Shown: positions 49,794 to 60,366, counted from the first letter of the stretch. The stretch is 64,000 nucleotides of DNA from Endomychus coccineus (GCA_958510875.1 CAUEHT010000002.1:868001-932000), one strand, 5' to 3'. The notes: a model not told the origin generated them from the letters alone. Program-made: numbers and translations.

Positions 49794-50189
49794 ATGGACG
49801 ACAAAAATTGGTATTATATCGATTTGAATAAAAATATCCCCAACTCTTGTGTCAGATTAATTAATTTGACGTTTCTAAGAATGCCAAATTTCGCAATTTT
49901 ATACGAAAGTTTAAGCACTCAGATATCTTTAGCGCTTGAGGCTCCGGGATTTTCACTTGGCCTATCGAAATTAGAAGGATTATATTATCTAAAAACATAA
50001 TTGCATGAACGCCAGATGTCCTATGTAATAAGCTAGGAACGAAATGATTTTGACATATGGCTCGAGGAGCTCGCTACGCGTCAGTTAGAGTTTATACATT
50101 TTACCTCGATCTTGTTAATTTGGGGCCGTTTCGTGGCCCGTGCGGCCGGCGCCAGCTGTAATAAAGTCTTTTTCGCTATGAGCCGCTAG
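49794..50189 (+). pseudogene. NWYY ORF, copy H, two stops
   Basis: 396 bases, no length change. A CAA codon became TAA at 49,998-50,000, and a TAC became TAG about 12 codons later; the latter is shared with copy G. It carries the E-type central segment (LYYLKT...HERQM) and D-type residues 38-57. Confidence 0.55.
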
Positions 50190-50725
50190 CATTTATCCGC
50201 TTCGGGTATATTTTAGTGGCTAGAAAATTCCCTTTGGTGCTCCGCACGTCAGACGTGCATAGCTGAGACCTGAGAATACCTGTTTCTATTTGGATTAAAT
50301 TTTCGTATTTAAAAGACATTTTGCGGCCCGAGACTATGCTATTAAGTTGACCCGGTTCATAATCTAACGACATGGAGCGGAAACGGCCCGCAAAAAGTCC
50401 TCGTAAAAACGTTCTATGTTCCGAAGATTTGCACTTTTCCAACTCGCGAGCTACGGGCTTCTAACGTGAACGTCATTCGATTTACGGAAAATCAACTATT
50501 TCAAAACCGTTTTCGACCCGGTTTGGGGCTATCACGACCTTTTAAAAGGTTCAAAGTTAACGTTTCGATCATTTTTTGGGCTCGCTTCGCTCGCATATTT
50601 TGGCTTGTCCTGTCCAAAGTTGATTGTCGATATGGTCGAAAATCGCATATTCCTAGTGACTTTTCTAGTAACTCGCGTGCCAACTTAAACCGGCTAGTAT
50701 TATAGTTGACTGGTTGATTTCACGG

Positions 50726-50770
50726 GCTACGCCCCGCTAAGCTACGCCCCGCTAAGTTACGCCCCGCTGA
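50726..50770 (+). repeat. Triplicated 15-bp GC-rich motif
   Basis: GCTACGCCCCGCTAA at 50,726 and 50,741 and GTTACGCCCCGCTGA at 50,756, head to tail. Other units have one copy, and unit D has a partial second one near 22,045. Slippage of a hairpin-forming GGGCTACGCCC core is the likely cause. Confidence 0.85.
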
Positions 50771-50934
50771 CGTACAGTTGTTTCCATGTGCAACGCCTTT
50801 TTGAGGGTTTAGTCGGATAGTGCGTGGTAACCTTTATGTGAGGTGTATGGGCACCTTTAGGTTGTCACTTGCACAAACGTCAACTTGACAGTTGTAGGTT
50901 ACATAGATATAATGCAAGGAACAACTGAGTAAAT

Positions 50935-51508
50935 GGGAGTATTTCATTATTGAATTTTAATCCTACTATACCTCTTTCTTTTATGGAGTAACAACATTAC
51001 TATTTAAGTAATCGAAGGAGATGACCCCACCCCCTTTTGGATGTGACTTATCATTCGGAAAAGTTTCCCAGTAGAAAAAGTACCTAAATAGAACCTGTAT
51101 GTAGGAGGGTATTCCTTTTTATAATGTTAATTAATAAATATTGTGCCAATTTGAAATTATGTATTTTCTCAACATGCTACCTACAATTGACTAATATTTG
51201 TTCATAGCTCAAACAGCTATTCACACTATTTTCAATCCAAATTACAGTCTCTGAGGAATGAGAAGAAGCTATTTTATAAAGAAATCTATAAGCCGTTGAA
51301 GAAACCTGAGCATTTTGTCTGTCTGAAGCAGAATGACATTCTCTTTTGAGCTAAGATGCAGTTTTTTATGTGCAACGCCTTTGTAAGGGTTTAGTCGGAT
51401 GGTGCGTGATAACCTTTATGTGAGACGTATGGGCACCTTTAGGTTGTCACTCTGACATACGTTAACTTGACAGTTGTAGGTTATATAGAGTTGTAGGTTA
51501 TATAGGAG
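50935..51508. repeat. Spacer of the large inverted duplication
   Basis: An R2 copy (50,985-51,125), a piece of the 47.5-kb block (51,160-51,345), then a plus-strand copy of the unit tail (51,350-51,505; GTGCAACGCCTTTGTAAGGG). At 51,508/51,509 this joins the inverted NWYY ORF in mid-codon. No gene. Confidence 0.6.
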
Positions 51509-51720
51509 GTTTGGCCTTCATGCAATTGTGTTTTTATACAATTCGAACCTTCTAATTTCGATAGGCCACGTGAAAATCCCGGAGCCTCAAGCGCTAAAGA
51601 GATCCGAGTGTTTAAACTTGCGAAATTTGGCATTCTTAGAAACGTCAAATTAATTAATCTGACACAAGAGTTGAGGATATTTTTATTCAAATCGATGTAA
51701 TACCACTTTTTGTCGGCCAT
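51509..51720 (-). pseudogene. NWYY ORF, copy I, 3' truncated
   Basis: Minus strand from ATG 51,720, open for about 70 codons to the breakpoint. It lacks 12 bases after the MPNFA segment (in frame, four residues). It ends at the HEGQTS segment, where unit-tail DNA of opposite orientation is joined. Confidence 0.55.
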
Positions 51721-53470
51721 ATTGTAATAATAATAATAAAATATTCTCAAATCGAAAACTAGAGCCTGTACCTTCAATTAAAATTCACCATTCGAAAGAT
51801 CTTCATCGATTTAGTCAAAGTGATTTCTTGATTACCTTGTAAACGGCGGTCGTCACTCCCCAAAAATGCCTCTAAGTAGTTTAAAATAAATCATAAAGAT
51901 TTGATGTGTTTTGACGGTAACCTATGTAGAATTACCTGATAATTTACGAAAGCGATCGATTTCGGAGGTGTATTTATAATGAAATAAAGTAGAAGCAATG
52001 CGAAAAGCGTTATAAAAACTCTATACGGCATATCAGTGTCTAAAATGGTCCATGGACGAAGATATTCTTCCTAGGGGTACAAGTACATTTCTACATCTAT
52101 AGATTATTGGGGCCAAGAAAAACCATACCTATCGACTCCAGAAAGTTTTAAATAAGTGTATCTACAAATCTATGGTCTTAACTTAACCTAATTCATAGTC
52201 AAAGAGTTGTAAATCGTAAACTCATGTATCTAAATAAAAGTCAACAAAACTACATAAATATCATATAAACGGGGGGCCCCATCTATTAAAAAACGTTCTA
52301 GAGGTATGTCTGAACAATATGTAACAATAACATTCAACATACTTTATTTCAGATTTGAATATATGAATTATATCAAGGTTTGGAACCAACAGATATATTC
52401 TTGCAGAAATCAAAGTACATAGGGATTGAAAGAATGACAACACTATATATAAAGGTATGTACATCACGTACGAGCAGAGTTCAATACATTTTCAAGGAAT
52501 ATATCAAGATATCTGTCATATTCTACTATACACGTAGCATCGTCCAAAGTTATGTAGCACCACGAACATTGGATTCCCTCATAATTAGTTCAAATTCATA
52601 GTACAAGTCTTTCAAAGTATTCAAATAATGTTATTTCAGTTACAATAAAGACATTTTCATATATGTGTATGGTGTATTATGTTTCAGGATCTGAATTGTC
52701 ATTTCACATTTTCAACGTAGATACAAGGTTATGATATAATAGCATCTTTTAGGAATCCGATGCTAATTAGGCCTAAATCATATGAAATAAAGGAAGGAAA
52801 AGATGTATACAAGAGTATTTCATATGTTATTGGGAAGGGAAGCATTCAATTTTCAATTTACATGTATCAATTCATACATATGTCAGTTGGTGGAAAAATC
52901 TCACCAAATCATATCAAAACAATTGTATGGAAACGTACATGCATGAAAATGATTATAAAAGTCTTCAACAATGAAGTTGCTGCCACAAGGTATACTTTCG
53001 ACAAAGTATACATCACTATATGGATGTTATACAACTTTAAGAAAGATGACGGGAAAGTTTACAAATGACAGATTGTACAGTTTCAATACTTCAAATTGAG
53101 CTTTGTAAACATATATATGAAAAGAATAAAGGTAGGAGGAAAACTTAATAATAAAATGCACCCTTTTTCTTCATTATTCCTGGCATAAGTATATCAGATT
53201 CGAAGCTGAAAAGAGAAAAAATGCTTCCTCAACGGGTAGTAGATTTTTTATAACATAACTTTCTCTGAGACTATCTAGCAATAAAAATAGATATGTACAA
53301 ACTTGCTTGAGACATGTAGGTACAAACGAAACACAATCGCATTTTGCAAGTTACTAATAGGAATAAATTCTGTATCTTTGTATTTATAACAAAAATGGTA
53401 GATCGTACAGTTTTAATACTGGGAATTGGTTTTTACAATGGTTCTGCTACCGATATGTTTGAGAAATCTT
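51509..53470 (-). repeat. NWYY unit, copy I (type 2, inverted)
   Basis: Minus-strand copy, truncated inside the NWYY ORF at 51,509 and running back through the upstream block to the end block at 53,470. The upstream part is nearest to copy F. Two readable frames of the type 2 block are open here on the plus strand (52,380-52,601 and 52,760-53,068, the second 102 codons). The first is also open in F. Confidence 0.7.
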
Positions 53471-54040
53471 ATCGAATGGCATACTGACTGAGAAGGTGTA
53501 TCCTTATGGTAGCTCAAAAGAGATTGTCATTCTGCTTCAGACAGACAAAATGCTTAGGCTTCCTCAACGGCTTATAGATTTTTTTATAAAATAGCTTCTC
53601 CTCATTCCTCAGAGACTGTAATTTGGACTGAAAATAAAGTAAAAGGCTGCTTGAGCTATCTACAAATAGAAGTCAATTGTAGGTAGCATGTTAAGAAAAT
53701 ACTAGCACAATATTCATAAGAAATTTTATGGTACGATTAATGTTTTTTTTATAAAGTAACTTCACAGATACTGCAAATAGCATTGAAAATAATTGAAAAG
53801 GCAGCTTGAGAGATTAACATACAAAATTGTATTGCATTTAGCATGGCAATGCTGAAAATTAATTAGCTTGATATTCATAAGGTAGGTATTACAATTTTTT
53901 TTCTTACAAGGAGAGGTAATTGTGTGTACCTATTTGTTAGAATGTTGAGAATTAGGGGGTACAATTACAAAGCAGCATAGGACATTGTCTGAGATAAGAG
54001 GGAAAGCAATACAAGCAAATCTTGTATTGATCATATTTAA
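53470..54040 (+). repeat. Inverted partner of the 47.5-kb block
   Basis: Reverse complement, with point differences, of 47,480-48,045, in the same order between the unit end block and LINE-C. No gene. Confidence 0.6.
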
Positions 54041-55985
54041 ATGAAAAATAAACTTTATACAGAATTTACTGCTGCTATCATAAAGACAACCATAACAGAT
54101 CACTATTCCACTTTACTAGCATTAAATATAAATCATATTAAAGGTGTAAAAAATGACTTTTTGGTGACAAAAATAGACGAGGATAAATTAAGGAAATCAT
54201 TGGAGGATGAAAATTGGGACACAGTTTATAAGGCTCTTAATATTGAAATCATTTATAATAAAAACATAAAAAGAAAAGAGTGAATCACAGCAGGCATTTT
54301 GAAGTCTATAAAAACTAGAAATTGGCTTTACCAGCAATATCCAAAGTATCCAAATAATGAGACTATTAATAATTGTTTTGTTATAAAATATACAAGAATA
54401 AACAAAATGGCCTCATTCATAAAACTAAGTGTAATCATTTCAAATACAAAATTATGGAAAACGTAAGGTCTAATAAAGCATTATGGGGAACAATTAATAA
54501 AGTTGAGAACAAAAAGATCAAAAATAAATCGGAAATCAAGGAATTGAAGCTTGAATGTGATGAGATTGTAAAAACTCCTATTGATATTTCAAATGCTTTC
54601 AATAAACTCTTTGCTAACATAGGTAAAACTTATGCAAAAAAAATACGAAGGCATGAAACTGACACTCACACTAATGAAAATAGGAGTCCTAGATCCATGT
54701 TCTTGTACAGTACAACTCCAAATGAGGTCGTGTCTATTATTAATTCAAGTAACAATAATAAGTGTACAGGTGAAGATAAAATATCTAACAAAAATACTTA
54801 CGTTCTCTTCTTATGTGAGGGGGCAACATGAATTCAAGGAATCAAAAACAGGTAACGATTCCTGCTTAGAAATTGTCCCTTCATTAAAATATTCAGGAGT
54901 CACAATAGATAAATTCCTAAAATGGGATATACATCTCCAAGAAATGATAAAAAAAATTAAGAGGCATTGTTTACAGAATGTGTCATTCAAAGAACATACT
55001 TAGTGTGCAGCAACTAAGAATTCTGTATCACTCTTTTGTCGAGAACATTCTTAGCTACGGCATAATTGCTTGGGGAGCAATGGGGAAAGTATAACATGAT
55101 AAATTAGAGAAAATGCAAAAAAGGATATTAAAAATAATCTACAATAAAACTAGAATGTTTTCAACTGAGGAGCTGTTCAGAATTTCATATGTGCTCGTCA
55201 TTAAGCAACTGTACGCTAAACAAATTTTATTACATCTTAAAAATAATGAAGCATTGAAAATACCATTGAACGTCAATTATAATACTAGATCTACCACATC
55301 CATTAACATACAAACCCCAAGAGGTCATAAAACGAAATTGCAAAGTACATCTACATATTTAGGGCCAAGACTTTGGAATCAACAACCAGCAGAGTTAAAA
55401 AATGTCAACGGACCTACTAAGGCCTTTAAAAATAAAATAAAAAAACAAATCTTACAGAAAGGAAGAGAGTACTTCAAGAATTTCATTTAAATAAATACCG
55501 TTTTACATTATATTAATTCTGCTTAATAGTTTTGCTAGAATCCAATTATTATTGTTATTGGTGCTAGACTCTTTTACTTAATCATAACCTATATGTTAAA
55601 CTAAATCACTATTGAACCACTCATTCCCTCACTTAATTCTTTAAAAAAATTTCTCATACGTTTTTTGAATTTTTGTTCTGATCCTCAATAATTGGTCTAC
55701 TTATTTACCTACTTATTTATTTATCTATGTATTTATGTATGTATATGTATACGTTTTGTTTATTTCTGGTTATTATATTGCTAAATACTTATTAATTATC
55801 CTAACTTCTCACAACTCTATTCCCATAAAACAAATTCCAATGAGAATTTACATGGGATTCCAATTTTTCTTTTATTTTACAGATGTCAAATAAAATACTA
55901 TACTTAATGCAATTATTTCTCTCATTGTAAATTTATTGTATCTTACAATAAGGTAAAATAAAAATTATTCTTATTCTTATTCTAT
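54041..55985 (+). pseudogene. LINE-C copy with internal deletion (right arm)
   Basis: Plus strand. The endonuclease-RT linker is at 54,041-54,831, with breaks at 54,283 and near 54,370. A direct jump to the thumb follows (54,840-55,003; PSLKYSGVTIDKF), then the C-terminus open for 125 codons (55,113-55,490; KILKIIYNKTRMFS, YLGPRLWNQ). The 3' UTR ends in a TTATTC-repeat tail near 55,985. The palm is absent, with the same junction as at 46.8 kb. Confidence 0.8.
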
Positions 55986-56049
55986 TCTTATATTCAACCA
56001 AGAAGGGGTGGAGGTTCTCCCTCGATTATTCGAAGTGTAGCTATTTGCT

Positions 56050-57150
56050 AGATACCACCTGATTTTGTCGGTCAATAATTCACCCTACACAACCCCTTTT
56101 ATAAATTTCAAAGAATAAATCATAAGTTCCTTAAATTGTACGTGAATGGAATTTTTTTCTAACGAATATATGCTCCAAAAGAAGCTCTATAAGACTTATA
56201 TATTACATGATTTTGTCGGGCAATAATTCATTCTACACAATCCTTTTATGAATTTCGAAGAGTGTATCATAAGTTCCTTAAAATGTACGTGGATGGGATT
56301 TTTTTCTGTCGAATATATTCTCCAAAAGAAGCTCTATAAGACCTATATATCACCTGATTTTGTCGGGCAATGATTCACCCTACACAACCGCTTATATAAA
56401 TTTCGAAGAATGTATCACAAGATCCTCAAAATGTACGTGGATGGGATTTTTTCTGTCGAATATATGCTCCAAAGGAAGCTCTATAACACTTATATACCAC
56501 CTGATTTTGTCGGGCAATAATTCACCCTCCACAACCTTTTTTATGAATTTCAAAGATTACTTAAAATGTACGTGGATGGGATTTTTTTCTGTCAAATATA
56601 TGCTCCAAAGGAAGCTCTATAAAATTTATATACCACCTGATTTTGTCGTGCAATGATTTACCCTACACAACCCCATATATAAATTTCGAAGGATGTACTA
56701 CAAGTTCCTTAAAATTTACGTGGATGGAATTTTTTTCTGTCAAGTATGTGCTCCAAAGGAAGTTCTATAAGATCTTCATATCACCTGATTTTGTCGGGCA
56801 ATAATTCACCCTACACAACCCTTTTTATAAATTTCAAAGAATAAATCATAAGTTCCTTAAATTGTACGTGAATGGGATTTTTTTCTAACGAATATATGCT
56901 CCGAAGGAAGCTCTATAAGACCTATATATTACCTGATTTTGTCGGGCAATTATTCACCCTACACAACCCCTTATATAAATTTCGAAGAATGTATCACAAG
57001 TTCCTCAAAATGGACGTGGATGGGACTTTTTTGTATCGAATATATGCTCCAAAGGAAGCTCTATAAGGCCTACATATCACCTGATTTTGTTGGGCAATAA
57101 TTCACCCTCCACAACCCTTTTTATGAATTTCGAAGATTACTTAAAAAAAA
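56050..57150 (+). repeat. Satellite, about 7.4 monomers of 147-148 bp
   Basis: CACCCTACACAACCC recurs at about 56,081, 56,229, 56,376, 56,523, 56,659, 56,807, 56,955 and 57,103, giving spacings of 148, 147, 147, 136, 148, 148 and 148. Each monomer holds ATATGCTCCAAA, GAAGCTCTATAA and CTGATTTTGTCGGGCAA. The short monomer has lost bases in its ATGTATCACAAG part. Because 147 is a multiple of three, frames run open across monomers (56,360-56,656); these are not genes. Confidence 0.9.
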
Positions 57151-57549
57151 ACAAAAACGAATCGTTTCATTGATTTATAATCCACCCATAGATCGTAAAT
57201 ATAATTTAATAAATACCACACGTATTAATTATACTAAAATGTTAACATTTACCTTTGAAACTAATATTTATATATATATTTAGACCTTTTTTCGCGCGAT
57301 ACATATTTTCAAAAGTAACAAAGCAGCATAGAATCAAATCGATATGGTTAGTATTTCCATCATAGAATAAATTGAAATTCAAAATTTTACAATAACTGTA
57401 CTCGAATTTGTTGAACGTTGAAACGAAACAAATTAGACTGACCCATCTATGTATTATAACAAAATAATGATGAATCGATCTCCTATTTTAAATTAAATTT
57501 CTAAATATATATTCTATCGTATTCATTATGTGTAACACACATAGAGTAA
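57150..57549. other. AT-rich sequence, nothing recognised
   Basis: About 400 bp between the satellite and the virus-derived cluster. Stops in all frames. No repeat seen elsewhere in the window and no motif I can name. It may contain the decayed edge of the viral insertion. Confidence 0.4.
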
Positions 57550-57699
57550 TATCATGGCAATCACGTAATTGGAGAAGAAGAATATCATGGATGTTATGAT
57601 AAATTGAAACGTCAGATTCGACGCAATTGTCATTTGAATGGGAGACGCTATAAAGACATAATTGTTTTGTCAATCAAGACGCTACAAGCAAAATTATAG
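57550..57699 (+). pseudogene. Short unidentified coding-like fragment
   Basis: 49 codons open between stops, without ATG, ending at TAG 57,697-57,699. It contains HGNHVIGEEEYHGCYDKLKR followed by a basic stretch QIRRNCHLNGRRYKD. Composition and position, just before the protease remnant on the same strand, suggest a piece of another viral gene. No family is recognised. Confidence 0.3.
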
Positions 57700-57720
57700 C
57701 TCTATATTATAATAAATATT

Positions 57721-58146
57721 ACCCGACTATTACATACGCTACGCAAGATTTTAGGTGATTTGTGTTCCAATATCAAATTGACCGTAAGTATTATTACATA
57801 TAATGTAGATATTTATAAATCGAGAATAAATTGATTAAATAGATTTTGAGGAGTATTTATGCGTGATGAACTGCCATCCAACGGACCATGGAAAAACGAG
57901 CGTGGAATAGTTAATTTAGATAGCTCGGACAATGGAGGCACTCACTGGGTTGGGTTTAATAAAGTCGGTGATACAGTTTTATATTATGATAGTTTTGGCA
58001 ATTTACGCCCCCCTCGCCAACTAGTGGATTATTTCAAAAAGTGTAAGATATTATTCAATCACGATAATTTTCAACAATATAACACTTATAATTGTGGTCA
58101 GTTAAGTTTAGATTTCCTCTCTAACTCTTCAGTTGTGCTCGACTAA
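57721..58146 (+). pseudogene. Adenain-like cysteine protease (Polinton PRO), N-terminally disrupted
   Basis: The readable part from ATG 57,859 has 95 residues and carries the full catalytic set of adenovirus-type proteases: His29 in THWVGF, Asp44 in YYDSFGN, Gln72 and Cys79 in YNCGQ. In Polintons and adintoviruses this enzyme processes virion proteins during maturation. The family has another 40 or so residues upstream of the GVFMRDELP motif. Here the frame continues upstream, but with TGA codons at 57,847 and 57,832, so the ATG at 57,859 is only an internal methionine. The C-terminus is also short. It lies 51 bp before the penton gene, same strand. Confidence 0.75.
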
Positions 58147-58197
58147 CCCTGCATTTATTAGTATATAGACAGATTGTTGGTAAAGTTTTCATCAATC

Positions 58198-58941
58198 ATG
58201 TCTCAGACGTTCACTATCACGGGTAAGAGCTCCCGCTTATCTGTAGATTTCCACCCACCTATAGAACTAGATCCTCATTCATATTATTCTATCGCACTTG
58301 TTGGCTTGCATACGTACAATAGCATTCCGAACATTGAAGAAGGTTTTAATAAATTTTATTATAAAAATGTGAAGGGTGAGGAAGAAGTAGTAACTATACC
58401 TACGGGGTCCTACGAGTTTACAGACATCGAGGATTTCATACAAAGTGCAGTTTGTGGGATAGGAGTGAAGCAAGAAGAACGTGACCGGAAATTATCAATA
58501 AAATCTAACAACAACACTCTACACACAGAGCTGAAGAGTGATTTTGAAGTGAATTTTATTCCTAAAGATAGTATAAGCGAACTGTTGGGATTCAGCAGAA
58601 AGAAATTGACATCTCGCGAACTACACGTATCTGATCGACCTATAAACATAATCAAAGTTCAAACAATACGAGTAGAGTGTAACTTAACCGCAGGAGCATA
58701 TTATAACAATAAGATAGCTCATACGATATATGAGTTCTCACCTCTTGTACCACCTGCGTTTTCCATTGATATAGAGCCGAAGAATCTTATTTATCTACCG
58801 GTCATCAGCAAGACGTCCTTCGATAACATCACACTGAATATTTTAGATCAGAATTGGAAACGGGTAAATTTTCGTGGAGAAGAAATTATTATACGGTTGG
58901 AGTTGAAAAAGACCGCTAGGGATTATGGCTTCCAACAATAA
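58198..58941 (+). CDS. Polinton-type minor capsid (penton-like) protein
   Basis: 247 residues from ATG 58,198, chosen over an in-frame TTG 24 bases upstream because MSQTFTITG starts like the family and follows AATC. The N-terminal motif (PIELDPHSYYSIALVGLHTY, then NSIPNI) and the IPTGSYEFTDIEDFI segment are typical of the single-jelly-roll minor capsid proteins of Polintons, which form the pentons at capsid vertices. The C-terminal half has a second family block (FSPLVPPAFSIDIEP ... NITLNILDQNWKRVNFRGE). The frame is intact and full length. An AATAAA overlaps its stop codon. Next come the small ORF and the major capsid gene, the usual morphogenesis order. Assignment is by motif memory, not by a search. 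Confidence 0.75.
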   Translation: MSQTFTITGKSSRLSVDFHPPIELDPHSYYSIALVGLHTYNSIPNIEEGFNKFYYKNVKGEEEVVTIPTGSYEFTDIEDFIQSAVCGIGVKQEERDRKLSIKSNNNTLHTELKSDFEVNFIPKDSISELLGFSRKKLTSRELHVSDRPINIIKVQTIRVECNLTAGAYYNNKIAHTIYEFSPLVPPAFSIDIEPKNLIYLPVISKTSFDNITLNILDQNWKRVNFRGEEIIIRLELKKTARDYGFQQ

Positions 58942-58942
58942 A
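58937..58942 (+). other. Polyadenylation signal overlapping the penton stop
   Basis: AATAAA at 58,937-58,942 contains the TAA stop (58,939-58,941). Compact spacing of this kind is common in DNA viruses. Confidence 0.5.
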
Positions 58943-59027
58943 TAATAATCCAATACTCACCACCACTCATTATATGAAAAGAATTCATCTGAGAAGGTTG
59001 TTGTTGCAGTAGCCATCACTTGAGAAC

Positions 59028-59207
59028 ATGGGTTTGGATTTCAGCAATAAAAGACATACCCATAGTGATCGTCAGTCATTATCTACAACGAGTTCAAGGG
59101 AGAAGGTTGCTTCTGCATCACTATCATTGGAAAATATCAATTTTTTGAAGTCCCTTGGTTACAATGTCGGAAAAACTTCAAATATTCAACGAGCCAAACT
59201 TCAATGA
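59028..59207 (+). CDS. Small 59-residue protein between the capsid genes
   Basis: ATG 59,028 to TGA 59,205-59,207. It begins MGLDFSNKRHTHSD, is serine-rich in the middle (QSLSTTSSREK), and ends with SLENINFLKSLGYNVGK plus a basic tail. The last 44 bases overlap the start of the major capsid gene in another frame. An ending of the form LxxENxxFLxSLG is one I associate with small proteins next to this capsid family in arthropod elements, but that is memory only. It could be a minor virion or scaffold component. Confidence 0.5.
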   Translation: MGLDFSNKRHTHSDRQSLSTTSSREKVASASLSLENINFLKSLGYNVGKTSNIQRAKLQ

Positions 59208-60366
59208 AGACATCATCCGGGAAGAAACTCATACCTACTATCCCCACTCAACATCTTTTGGCAACAGCGATGAAATTGAGATATTAATCAATCAACAAGA
59301 TGTGTAGGTAGATTTGGCCTCGTCTGCTTTATTCATCGAGGCAGAATTCCAGCCAGAAGCAAGTGGTGATGGTGAATGTAAACTAACGAATAATTTCGGA
59401 GCGTTTCTCTTCGAATATATCAGTTATGAATTGAATGGAAAAGAGATAGACAAAGTACGTGATCCTGATATTGTCAGCACCATCAGAGTTTATCTTACAT
59501 ATGCCAAACATGAATCTATACCTCTAGCTATTTCTGGATGGTCATTTAAGGATGTATTGAGTTCAGTCTACAATAATAAAATCAATTTATGGATACCGTT
59601 GAATTTTCTACTAGGCCTATTCATTGACTTTAACAAAGTTTCGAGTGGAAAACATAAGCTGCGCTTGATAAGGTCTCGAACCGATAACGATTGCTATACT
59701 AATAGCACAGGCACGAAAACGGCTAAAATGAATGTGAAGACGATAGCATCAAAAGTGCGACATGTGTTTCCAAGTGATCAAGTTAAATTTCAAATGTTAG
59801 GGAATTTGAGTGCTGAGAAGCCTATTTTGATTCCATTCCGTAGTTGGGATCTGCATGAAAATCCGTTGATGAAGGAGAACACTCGTGACATTTGGGCTGT
59901 TAAAACATCAATGAATTTGGAACGTCCTAGATATGTGATTCTAGCTTTCCAAGCTGATCGAAAAAATAATCCTGTTAAGCACAGTGCATATTTCGATAAT
60001 ATAAACTTGCTAAATGTAAAATTATACTTGAATTCAGAGTGTTATCCATATGAAGCAATGAAATTGAATTTCACCGACCAGCAATACGTGGAAGCATACC
60101 AGATGTACTATGATTTCCAGAAATCATTTTCAAATAAAATAATAAGTGAGCTCATGTTAGATTATATAGCATTCAAGAATAGAGCAATTTTTTTGATCGA
60201 CTGTTCAAAACAAAACGATGCTATAAAGTCATCAACAGTTGACGTCAAACTAGAGATGGAAAGTTTCCTGAATTTCCCCAAAAACACCAGGGCTTATTGC
60301 ATCATCATTAACGATCGTATAATGGAGTATTCTCCGATTACAGGATCAGTTCGGAATTTGGTGTGA
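59164..60366 (+). pseudogene. Double-jelly-roll major capsid protein gene with in-frame amber codon
   Basis: Frame of 401 codons from ATG 59,164 (MSEKLQIFNEPNFNED) to TGA 60,364-60,366. Codon 48 is TAG (59,305-59,307), right after INQQDV. The remaining 353 codons are open. The family signature is clear: a small polar N-terminus, INQQD, LFIEAEF, the LTNNFGAFLFEYISYELNG block and KVRDPDIVSTI. This is the arthropod double-jelly-roll-like group related to Polinton/adintovirus major capsids, which build the icosahedral shell as trimers. Apart from the amber codon, I see no frameshift. Either it is newly dead or the codon is read through. An AATAAA follows at 60,438. Confidence 0.75.

Larger units (their letters stand above)
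48045..50935 (+). repeat. NWYY unit, copy H (type 1)
   Basis: End block, antisense block with frameshifts, upstream block, broken NWYY ORF (49,794-50,189), degenerate basic ORF, hairpin stretch with a triplicated GCTACGCCCCGCTAA, and the GTGCAACGCC tail to 50,935. The transposase part is missing. Confidence 0.7.

Noticed and set aside
56360..57066. Plus-strand ORFs of 98 and 64 codons
   Set aside because: They lie in the 147-bp satellite and reflect a monomer length divisible by three.
57488..57673. Minus-strand 61-codon ORF
   Set aside because: It overlaps the more protein-like plus-strand fragment and has no features of its own.
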